From Closterium sp. Naga37s-1 (taxonomy: Eukaryota > Streptophyta > Zygnematophyceae > Desmidiales > Closteriaceae), in NCBI GenBank assembly GCA_947471745.1, contig CANJKZ010000398.1, positions 1,084,501 through 1,148,500 on the forward strand: a stretch of DNA of 64,000 nucleotides, written 5' to 3'. The notes under the pieces were generated by a model, which was given only the letters and a program-made list of their open reading frames with translations, was not told where the DNA came from and made no database searches. Positions 46,184 to 55,121 of the stretch are shown here, in pieces. A program made the position numbers and the translations under genes. Positions within the stretch are counted from its first letter, which is position 1; each line of letters opens with the position of its first letter.

Positions 46184-47606
46184 TCAGTGCGTCGGCGATG
46201 TTTGATGCCCCCTTTTTGTAGGTGACCGTGTAGTGAAAATTTGACTCGAGGAAATCGAGCCAGCGAATCTGTCGTGGGTTGAGGTGGGGCTGTGCGCGGA
46301 GTGTAGTGATTTATGATCTGTCTGTACTGTCACGTCTGCGCCGGTCAAGTAGCAGCGCCACACTTTGAATGCGTGCACGATCGCGAGCATTTCGCGGTCG
46401 TGTATCGGGTAATTTTTCTCGGGTGGATGCAGTTTTCGTGACTCGTATGCGATAGGCTGTGGGTTGTTGCCGAAATCCTGTAGCAGTACGGCTCCGATGG
46501 TGATGTCGCTTGCGTCTGTAACCACTTCGAATGGGCGGTGTGGGTCAGCAATGCGGAGTACGGGCGGTGAACAGAGAACATTTTTCAGGGCAGAGAAGGC
46601 AGCATGCTCTTTCTCCCCCCACGTAAAAGTGATCCCCTTCCGCAGCAGATCCGTCAGTGGGGCTGTTAACCTCGCCATGTAGGGGACGAACCGACGCACG
46701 TAATTAACGAACCCTAAAAAACTCTGCAGCTCCGTGATATTTGTCGGGGGGTGCCACGCTTTTACCGTGTCCAGCTTCTTTGGGTCGATCTCAACCCCAA
46801 CCTCCGAAATAACGTGCCCCAGAAACTCTAGCCTGTCCTGAAAAAACTCGCACTTGGAACCCTTGGTCAGTAGCCTGTGTTCGTCTAAAACTTTAAAAAC
46901 TGCTTCCAGGTCTGCTAAGTGCTGCTGCTTGTCGCGACTGTAGACGAGGATGTCGTCGAGGTAAACTATCACACATTTATCTAAGAGTGGCCTAAACACC
47001 TCTTTCATGGTCATCTGAAACGTCGTTGGTCAGCCCGAAAGGCATCAGAGTGTACTCGAAGGACCCGTACCGAGTTCTAAACGCTGTCTTGGCGCAGTCT
47101 GATGGTTCAACCCTAATCTCGTGGTAACCTCCCCGTAAGTCGATTTTCGAAAAGACCCGTGATGTTCGCAGTTGATCTATCAGTTCGTCGGCGCGGGGAA
47201 TGAGGTATCGCGACTTGACTGTAACCCTGTTCAGTGCCCTGTAATCGATGCACATCCGAAAACCTCTGTCCTTTTACGGTGTGAACAGTATCGGTGCGGC
47301 GAACGGTGACGAGCTCGGTCGGATGAATTTCTTTTCGAACAGATAATCTAGCTGCTTCCTTAGTTCGTCGAGCTCGGGCTGTGTCAGTCTGAACTGTCGC
47401 TGTACGGTTGGCTGTGCCCCGGGTTCTAACTCTATTCGGTGATCGTGTGCCCGCTGAGGTGGCAGTCCCTCTGGTAAGTCATCGGGAAAAATCCCCGGGT
47501 ACCGTTTCAACAGTTCCTGTAGTTCGGGCGGTACCGCTGCCAGCAGTTTCTGAAAATCGCTCGGCTGCTCTGCTTCTTCTACCGCTGCGATATCCACCGC
47601 GTACAC
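46184..47606 (-). pseudogene. Gypsy reverse transcriptase and RNase H
   Basis: Minus strand, in three frames. 47,606-47,274: RYPGIFPDDLPEGLPPQR, HRIELEPGAQP, FIRPSSSPFAAPILF then a stop. 47,255-46,992: [45 protein letters not shown], then a frameshift in the MPFGLxN region. 47,014-46,184: VIVYLDDILVYSRD (catalytic motif C), LGHVISEVGVEIDP, SFLGFVNYVRRFVPYMA and the RNase H with VVTDASDITIGAVLLQD and REMLAIVHAFKVWRCYL. The frame is lost near 46,300. Catalytic aspartates are retained. Confidence 0.93.
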
Positions 47607-48163
47607 GTCAGCTCCAGCGGCGACAGCCCGTTTTTGATGGCGTTGACGTGGACTGTTGAAGACTCGGGCGACTGCCAGCGAGGTAATTCGACCCAGTTAC
47701 CGCTACTTCGCACAGTGCAGCTACCCGTCGTCCAGTCGACTCGCGGGTTATACCGTCGCAGCCAATCACGTCCCAGTAGAATGTCGTGCCCATCCAATGT
47801 CGTCGTGAGCATTTCCTGTGTAAACCCGAAGTTCCCCCCGCAGCGGACTTTTACTCTCCACACCTTCTCCCGTATGGCCAGCGGCGTGCCGTCGACTAAG
47901 CGTGCATCTATCTCCGGTAAACACCGACTAAGTGCCAGTTGCACCTTCCGTGCAATCGCGGTATTAACTAAGCTGTGACTTGCCCCTCCGTCTATAAAAA
48001 TCTTCACTGCTGCTCCCTGTATTTTCCCGTGGATCAGTACTAGGCAATCCGTCGCTGTACCCTCCTTATTCATCCGAGCCCGATCGATGGCGTGTCGGTA
48101 CTGTGACTCGGTGAGGGTCGGTGAGGTTGGGCGAGCAGGCAGTCTCGTCAGTAGTTGGCCCAA
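47579..48163 (-). pseudogene. Gypsy aspartic protease
   Basis: The minus-strand frame has VKIFIDGGASHSLVN, where the usual active site D-S/T-G reads D-G-G, then ARLVDGTPLAIREKVWRV and HDILLGRDWLRRYNP, the retropepsin pattern before Ty3 RT. It overlaps the RT-region frame at its end. Confidence 0.85.
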
Positions 48164-48169
48164 TTTCTA

Positions 48170-49332
48170 CTGACTGCTGGCGTTTCCCTGCCTCTGAGAC
48201 TCCCTCCCCGGCTCTGCTCCGCGGCGCCTTAGCTCCTCTGGGTACTCGCTTTTGCGATGGCCCGGCCTGTTGCGAGCAAAGCAGCGCCGGCGCGGCAGCT
48301 GCATTCGTCGCAACGGCGTGTACGGTGGCGTGCTCGATCGGTCCCCGAGGGCGATGTCCGTAGTAGGACCCCGGTCTCGGACGGCGCAAAATGTCGATTT
48401 TCTCAGCGAGCGCGAGGATCTCGTTAAAATTCGAGAGCCCCTCGTAGCATGATTTCGTGCGAGATGTCCGGCTTCAGCCCTCCGACATAACGGTCCACCC
48501 GCTCCGCTTCGTGCATGTAGCCGACTTGCTCGCATAATGCGAGAAAACCGCTCGTGTAGTCTTGAACTGATCCGAGCTGCCGCCAAGTACGCAGTCTCTG
48601 ACGCGCCGAAATAGAAGCCGCGACCGGCTCGAAGCGCGCCCGAAGCCCTGCGCACCACGCATCCCGCGTGCTGTACTGGGCGGTTTCGCAAAATGAACTC
48701 CAGGTGACGGCTGGGCCCGTGGGCTCTTCCTCTTGCGACGGTGGCTCGTAGGCGCGTGGCGACGTCACGATGACTCGCCACCAGTCCATGGCGGGGCCCC
48801 TCAGCAGCGAAACAGCGTAGCGAATCTTCGTTGCGTCCGCCTCGACGTAATTCGTGTCGAAGAAAACGTTCATCGTGAAGACCCACGATTGAACCGTCGG
48901 ACCTCCACGTTGGCTCGGATCGAAACAGGCGGGCGCTGCGGCTTGAGTGGCATTGGTGCCATGATGTCGTGGCTGCCACTTGTTGCTGCAAACTTCACGT
49001 GCCGACGAGCTTCGCGAGGCTCACGCGGGCTTGGTGCGGCCCTATTTCTCTCCATGCCAGGCATCGATTGAGCGGCGCCATCACTGGCTGCGCCTGAGCG
49101 CTGTCCCACGCTGTCGTGTTGCGTCGGTGTGCCTGATGAGATGACGATCGGTTCTTCTGATTGCGCAGGTGCATTTGCGGGTGCAGGTGCTGGAGCATTC
49201 ACCGTTGATTGCTGGCGAGCGGAGTCGCGTTCCACCGTGAGCGCCGCAATTTCGAGCGTCGAGTCTTCGAGTTGGCGCACGAGACGGTCGAGTTGCTCCT
49301 GCGTCAGTGTCGCGATGTTGAATTCAGCCATG
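48170..49332 (-). pseudogene. Gypsy gag
   Basis: Minus strand. The likely start is ATG at 49,332 (MAEFNIATLTQEQLDRLVRQ). A frameshift near 48,870 leads to NVFFDTNYVEADATKIRYAV, LLRGPAMDWWRVIV, ARFEPVAASISARQRL and YVGGLKPDISHEIM, the retrotransposon gag pattern. A degenerate zinc knuckle (CFARNRPGHRKSEYPEE, with Cys positions lost) lies near 48,250 in another frame. Confidence 0.87.
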
Positions 49333-49497
49333 GCGGGGGTGTCGGGCAAGCTCAGCGAGAGCCTCTGTCGTGGCCGTGCGTGCTTACGAGAGAGCACTAC
49401 GAGCGGCGGTACTTGTTTCGCTGAGAGACGTCTACCCCCCCCACAAAAATGAGATAGTGGGGAAGCGAAGGTGTGGGTGCGGTCCGAGAGGAGATCG

Positions 49498-49513
49498 TAG
49501 GCTCTGAATACCA
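49498..49513 (-). promoter_or_regulatory. Gypsy primer binding site
   Basis: On the element strand, two bases after the 5' LTR end, the sequence TTGGTATTCAGAGCC resembles the initiator Met-tRNA complement TGGTATCAGAGCC. Confidence 0.75.
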
Positions 49514-49515
49514 AG

Positions 49516-49627
49516 TGTTACGAGTGCAATTGAGTGAGCGAGCGAGAATTGCACTATCGAAGCAAGAGTACAATGAGCGAAGGCATGAGCGAAGAATATA
49601 TAGCGAAACTACAATAGTAACGGTAAT
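49516..49627 (-). mobile_element. Gypsy 5' LTR, first part
   Basis: 112 bp matching 44,323-44,434. The rest of this LTR is at 54,672-54,901 (230 bp). Together they make exactly 342 bp, the length of the other LTR. Confidence 0.93.
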
Positions 49628-49737
49628 TGTCAGAATGTAGGAATCAAGGATGACTAGCATTACAGGGTTTGCATAGCAAAACCTGATTGGGCTATACCCC
49701 ACTACAGCCTAGAGCATATAAATGCATAGTTCTGACA
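49628..49737 (-). mobile_element. Copia-C 3' LTR (110 bp)
   Basis: Begins TGTCAGAAC and ends TTCTGACA on the element strand, giving inverted TGTCAGAA ends. It is preceded on the element strand by GGGGGTG, a candidate purine tract. It is unusually short for an LTR. Confidence 0.82.
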
Positions 49738-49831
49738 CACCCCCATAGGCAAAGTGGGGGACAAGCAAGAGAACGAAGCAAGGTCAAGCTCAGGGTGGAT
49801 CACAACGTCACCACGCATTTTGAGCACAAGA

Positions 49832-51063
49832 AAATGGCCACAAGGCCAGTTCACATGCAAAGTTATATATAAAGGAGAACAAGCAGTACAGTGATCACAA
49901 CCTAGCAAGTGTAATCATGCAGGTATATGTATATAGATCACAGTACAAGCAAAGCCAAGAAGTGAGCAAGTGAGGCCAAGTAGGCACAAGGCCTAGAACA
50001 GTACAGAAACGCTGATGATCACAAGGCTGAAGTGCCTTGGTGAAGATATCAGGAGTGTTGGCCTGAGAGGCCACGTAAACAAGACGAAGCTGACCACGCT
50101 GCTGCAACTCTCGAGCGAGGAAGTAGCGCAGAGCGATGTGCTTCGTTCTGTGCTCCAGTCTGTGCTCCTCACACAAGGCAATCATGGCCTTGTTGTCGAC
50201 GTACAGAACTGGAGGAGAACGAGGCGGCTCTCCCAAGTCGGTCAGCAGGTAGGTGAGCCACCGTAACTCCTGTGCAGCCATGGCCCCTGTGTAGATCTCA
50301 GCCTCACAACTGGAGCTGAGAACAGAAGACGAGCGGGTAGACTGCCAAGAAACAGAGCCAGAGCCAAGGCTGAAAGTGTAACCCTGTGACGAACGCTGCG
50401 TAGCCAAGTCGTCAACCCAAGAAGCGTTGCGTGACCAGTGAGGACAAGCAAATGGCCACAAGGCCAGTTCACATGCAGAGTTATATAAAGGAGAACAAGC
50501 AGTACAGTAATCACAACCTAGCAAGTGTAAGCATGCAGGTATATGTATATAGATCACAGTACAAGCAAAGTCAAGAAGTGAGCAAGTGAGGCCAAGTAGG
50601 CACAAGGCCTAGAACAGTACAGAAACGCTGATGATCACAAGGTTGAAGTGCCTTGGTGAAGATATCAACAGTGTTGGCCTGAGAGGCCACGTAAACAAGA
50701 CGAAGCTGGCCACGCTGCTGCAACTCTCGAGCAAGGAAGTAGCGCAGAGCGATGTGCTTCGTTCTGTGCTCCAGCCTGTGCTCCTGACACAAGGCAATCA
50801 TGGCCTTGTTGTCGACGTACAGAACTGGAGGAGAACGAGGCGGCTCTCCCAAGTCGGTCAGCAGGTAGGTGAGCCAGCGTAACTCCTGTGCAGCCATGGC
50901 CCCTGCGTAGATCTCAGCCTCACAACTGGAGCTGAGAACAGAAGACGAGCGGGTTGACCGCCACGAAACAGAGCCGGAGCCAAGGCTGAAGGTGTAACCC
51001 TGTGACGACCGCTGCGTAGCCAAGTCGTCAACCCAAGAAGCGTCTGCGTGACCAGTGAGAACA
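49832..51063 (-). repeat. 616-bp tandem duplication at the Copia-C 3' end
   Basis: GTACAGAAACGCTGATGATC occurs at 50,001 and 50,617, and AATGGCCACAAGGCC near 49,832 and 50,448, both 616 bp apart. Each copy holds the RNase H C-terminus (from SWVDDLATQRSSQG) plus 3' untranslated sequence. The outer copy (49,832-50,447) is a redundant tail. Confidence 0.9.
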
Positions 51064-54000
51064 ACTCGAGCCCGTCCTCCAAGCACGAGCCCCATGCCCG
51101 ACGTACTGCACAAGTAGCGCAACACCCTCTTAGCGGCCTTCCAGTGCTCTGGTCGGTGTCTCCCGGGCGCAACGTAGCGAGCCAGGATGCTAAGAGGGTA
51201 AGCAAGGTCAGGTCGAGTGCAGGTCATCAGGTACATGAGGCAGCCCACAAGCTCTAGATACAGGCCACTCGGCTTTACGGACTCATCCGAAGGCAGAGCT
51301 GAGAGCGAGTGACCGGTAGGCAGAGGAGTGGCCTGTGGCGAGGAGTACTCGAAGCCGAAGCGCTGAAGGACCTGCTGCACCATGTGTGACTGAGTCAAGG
51401 TAATGGTGCGCCGTGCTCTGTCCCGGGTGATCTGCAAGCCAAGGTAGCTGCGCAGCTCACCCAGGTCTGTGCACGTGTGTCTCTTCTGCAGCTCCGACTT
51501 CACGTGGGCCAGTCCAGCAGTGTCAGCAGTGGCAAAGACCAAGTCGTCGACGTACACGAGGATGTAGAACGGCGGCAGCGAAGTGTCGGTGCGTAGAAAC
51601 AGCGACGGGTCAGCAGTCGAAGGAGCAAACCCAAGAGCCGCAAGCGTCGTCCTCAGTGTGTCGTGCCACTCGCGAGGCGCCTGGCGGAGACCGTAGACTG
51701 GCCGCCGGAGGCTCCACTGGGTACCTGCAGGAAACGACCCAGTGAAGCCAGGTGGGCGGCGCAGCCAGATCTCCTCGTGCAGGCTGCCCTGTAAGAAAGC
51801 AGTGCTGAAGTCAAGAGAGTGAAGCTCGTAGTCACGCTGAGCGGCGACGTGCAGCAGAACCCGAAGAGTGGTCATCTTCGGGGTAGGGGAGAAGGTCTGG
51901 AAGAAGTCAACTCCCTGTCGCTGACTGAAGCCTCGTGTAACGTAACGCGCCTTGAAAACAGGCGGAGAACCCAGCGGCCGCTTCACCCTGAAAATCTACA
52001 TGCCACTGACGATGTTCGCCCCAGGTGGGGGAACCTCGTCGATGTAAGTGCCTGTGGACTTCCAGGATGCCATCTCTGCTTCCATGGCTGTCTGCCACTG
52101 AGAGGAGTAGGGACCCTCTATCGCCTCTGCGTAAGAGCGCGGGGTCGGGATGTCTGGTGCATCCGGGTCTCCCTCAGGTGCAATCAGCATGGACACGAGA
52201 TGAGGTACAGCAGCTGCAAAACACTCAAAGTCCTCCTGCCTGTCCTCAAGGACGTCCGTGCCAAGAGCACACTCACCCCCGACGGACGGAGGACAGACAG
52301 ACTCAGACTCAGCAACAAGACTAGCGGCGTAGTCTAGACGACAGGCGGCAGCAAAGTCAACAAGCTCAGCAACTAGGGCAGACGCAGCAGAGGACTCAAA
52401 CGAAGGGTCAGTGACAGCAGTAGCTAGAAGACGTGTGACAGTAGGACTGGCAGCACGAGCAAGGTCTGACGGCGGGTCAGGGACGTCAGGAAGAGAGGAC
52501 GCAGGAGGAGACGGCAGAGGGACACGCTGTGGAGCAGTGGAAGGACGAAGTGCCATCTGGTGCGTGCCTGGGACAGGGGGAGGACGCTGACGCGGAACAC
52601 GACGACCAGTGCAAACAGCGCGAACAGGCGACGCAGGACGAGACTCAGGCTCACGACGCTCCGTAAGACCTCTAGTCGGCCCAGAGTAAGGAGAAGGACC
52701 AGGCAGTGGAGAGGCTGGCTGTAACTGCGACTGCGACTGGTCAGGCGGTGGACACAGTAAGGGAGAAGTAGGACCAGTAGAAGGCGGGAGGCCAAGAACC
52801 TGCTGAAGGAGTGGAACGAAGTACGGCCGCTGCCGTGCAGCGCCTCCAGAACCAGCAGAGACAGCACCAGTACCCCCAGCTCCAGGGTCTCCAGATCCAA
52901 CTCCCGCAGCAGCACCAGCTCCAGCACCACCTCCAGCAGCAACAGCCCCAGCGCCTCCAGCTCCAACTCCTGCAGCACCACCAGCTCCCGTAGCTCCAGT
53001 ACCTCCAGTACGAGCACCTCCGGCAGCTCCAGCACCAGCAGGACCTCCAGCAGCTCCAGCTCCAGCAGCACCTCCAGCTCCAGCAGCTCCAGTACCTCCA
53101 GTACGAGCACCTCCGGGACCAGCGGCTCCAGCACCTCCAGCAGCTCCAGCACCAGCAGTACCTCCAGCTCCAGCAGCACCTCCAGCGGTAGGCCCCCCAG
53201 CTCCAGCAGCACGGCTCCAGCGCCGAGCAAACCACTCGCGCAGCTGCGGTGGAGAGAGTGGCTCCTGCCGTGACAAGACACCCGGAGGACCTCCAGAGGA
53301 CAAAGTACCTCCAGGCTCAGCACGCTCAGGCTTAGCACCCCCAGGCTCAGCACCCCCAGACTCAGCACCCCCAGACTCAGCACCTCCAGGCTCAGCACCC
53401 CCAGCCCCCGCACTCGCAGGCTCAGCACCCCTAGCAGCACCAGAGTCGACAGCTACCTCGTCAGGCTCGACAGGGTCTACCTGGGACACACCTGAGGGGG
53501 CAGGACCCTGAGGGGGGAGGGGGTCTACCGGAGGAGGACCTGGTGCTAGGAAGAGTGGCGAGGGGGGGAGAGGGGCAGTGCGGTAGGGAAAGAGACGGTA
53601 GTAAGATACCGACTCGTCAAACGTGACGTCCTGAGAGGACAGAACACGACGCGAGGTGGGGTGGTAAAACTGCCAACCAGGCGCGTCAGGGGGGAAGCCA
53701 AGGAAGACGCAGGGAACAGCACGGGAGGACAGCTTGTCTGCGGAAGAATCGCGGACAAAAGCTCGAGATCCCCAGACACGGAACACAGACGCATCGCCAA
53801 CCTCCCCCGTCCACCGCAGAGTAGGTGTGGTCTCCGGCATGGAGACACGGGGCTGGAGGTTGAGCTGATGCGCAGCGTACTGGACCGCGAACGGCCACAG
53901 AAAATGGGGAGCAGCCGCATGGATCATGGACGTACGAGCGACGTCCATGACCATGCCAATGCGGCGCTCAGCAATCCCATTTTGCTGTGGGGAGGCCGGA

Positions 54001-54668
54001 AGCGTGAACGTCTGGCGGATGCCCTCCGCACGACAGAAGGCCCGCAGAAGGTCGGAGGAAAACGCACCACCTCTGTCGGAGTGCAGACGCAGAACAGGAA
54101 GGTCCGAGCCGAAACTCTCGCTGAGCTGGCGACGGGCAGCGCGGATCCAGGTGATCAACACCTCAGTGACCTCACCCTTGCGGCGCAAGGGGAAGACTGT
54201 GGTGTAACGCGAGTAGTCATCAACGACCAGCAGAAAGTAACGCTCGTGACCCTGTCCACGGACGCGGGCTGGGCCCCACACGTCCATGTGGAGAGTCTGC
54301 AGGGGAGCCTCCGTCGGAGGGAACTCGGAGGAGTGAGGAGCGGCGCGCTGCCGTCCCTCGACGCAAGGAACGCAGGTAGGGGCAGGCCCCGGTGGGAGGG
54401 GAGGGAGAGACCGGGGGAGACCAGAGACAAGGGTACGGGAGGCCATACCTCGGAGACGAGGCAGGGAGGGGTGACCAAGGTGGTGGTGCCAGAGGAGAGT
54501 CTGGTGTGACAGGAGACGACACGAGCAGGGGGCAGACTCCGGACCAGACGTGGACGCGGCAGCAATCACCTGACCAGACGCGGCTACTTGACCAGACTCA
54601 GCAACCGGATGAGACTCAGTAGTCAGTGTGTACAGGCTCGACCCAGGCCGACGGGTGAACGTGGCCAG
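50571..54668 (-). pseudogene. Copia-C pol (integrase, RT, RNase H), one stop codon
   Basis: One minus-strand frame, open from the truncated 5' end to 50,571 except for a TAG at 51,998-51,996. Motifs in order: LLWHHHLGHPSLPRLRGM; integrase core with HMDVWGPARVRG, LRLHSDRGGAFSS and ASPQQNGIAERR; CVFLGFPPDAPGWQFYHP; a Gly/Ala-rich linker of about 250 residues; then PPPGANIVSGM, stop, IFRVKRPLGSPPVFKARYV; RT with SLDFSTAFLQGSL and YILVYVDDLVFA; and RNase H with LTGHADASWVDD, SSCEAEIYAGAMAAQELR, SQANTVDIFTKAL. The TAG replaces what is normally Trp in the SGMW(I/V)F motif. It is the youngest-looking pol in the window. Confidence 0.93.
52811..53235 (-). repeat. Gly/Ala-coding triplet-rich minisatellite in Copia-C
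   Basis: The plus strand is built from CCAGCTCCAGCAGC-type units; the pol frame reads GGAGAGAAG-like repeats (about 140 residues of Gly and Ala with few others). A second stretch at 53,320-53,430 encodes GGAEPGGAES repeats. It makes an unusually long disordered linker between integrase and RT. Confidence 0.8.
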
Positions 54669-54671
54669 GTG

Positions 54672-54901
54672 GCGTGAAAATGGGGTGCGCGACGGGCCTG
54701 GCGCCGAGGTTGGGAATTGGCGAGGCGAAGGTCCGGAGCGCGGGTTACCGACCGAACCGTGACGTTTGGTCGCGGCGTGAACAGTGGCGGGGACAGTAGT
54801 CGAGGTGAGTGGTAACGGTTTACTGTTGGGTGCTGTTGGCGGGATCGGTGGTGTACGCGCTGAGTAGGGACGCGAAGTAAGGATAGGAATTTTTCCTTAC
54901 A
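54672..54901 (-). mobile_element. Gypsy 5' LTR, second part
   Basis: 230 bp matching 44,435-44,664, ending CCTTACA before ATTCGAACTTC. It contains the outer end of the element facing VTI1. Confidence 0.93.
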
Positions 54902-55121
54902 ATTCGAACTTCAAACCCGAACTTAACAATTTTGGCCGAAGGACACACGCCCTAAACAGCCGAAAGCGAAGCCTGCTTTTTTGCGATGCCCTCCCATTAG
55001 TCCAGTTTAGTTTCTTAGCTTTCCGCAAAACCCGGTTCGCAGTACACGTCGCCGCGCACTCCAGACGCGCAGCCCTCGCATCGTCTCCCTCGCGGCGGTT
55101 GTGACAGTCGGTGTGGCGCGC
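54902..55121 (+). promoter_or_regulatory. VTI1 upstream region and leader
   Basis: About 220 bp between the Gypsy LTR end and the VTI1 ATG. The base content changes from AT-rich to GC-rich at about 55,030. No clear TATA box. Either the promoter is this short, or the Gypsy insertion separated it from upstream elements. Confidence 0.45.

Larger units (their letters stand above)
49628..54671 (-). mobile_element. Copia-C: 5'-truncated Copia element
   Basis: Minus-strand Copia inserted in the Gypsy 5' LTR. Its 3' LTR end is intact at 49,628. Its other end stops within the protease/pre-integrase region at 54,671, so gag, most of protease and the 5' LTR are missing. No target duplication is present: the Gypsy LTR is interrupted without gain or loss of bases. 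Pol is otherwise well preserved, and a 616-bp tandem duplication lies at its 3' end. Confidence 0.92.
44323..54901 (-). mobile_element. Ty3/Gypsy chromovirus, 5' LTR split by Copia-C
   Basis: Minus-strand element with 342-bp LTRs (TGTAAGG...CGTAACA on the element strand) and the order gag, protease, RT, RNase H, integrase, chromodomain. Integrase after RT identifies Ty3/Gypsy, and the C-terminal chromodomain identifies a chromovirus. It has an initiator-Met-like PBS and a G-rich purine tract. Flanks differ (GATGT on the left, ATTCG on the right), so no target duplication is seen. Frameshifts are scattered through pol. The right end lies about 220 bp upstream of the VTI1 start codon. Confidence 0.94.

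Noticed and set aside
49895-50605. A second Copia RNase H gene
   Set aside because: It is the redundant copy of a 616-bp tandem duplication at the end of Copia-C, not a separate element.
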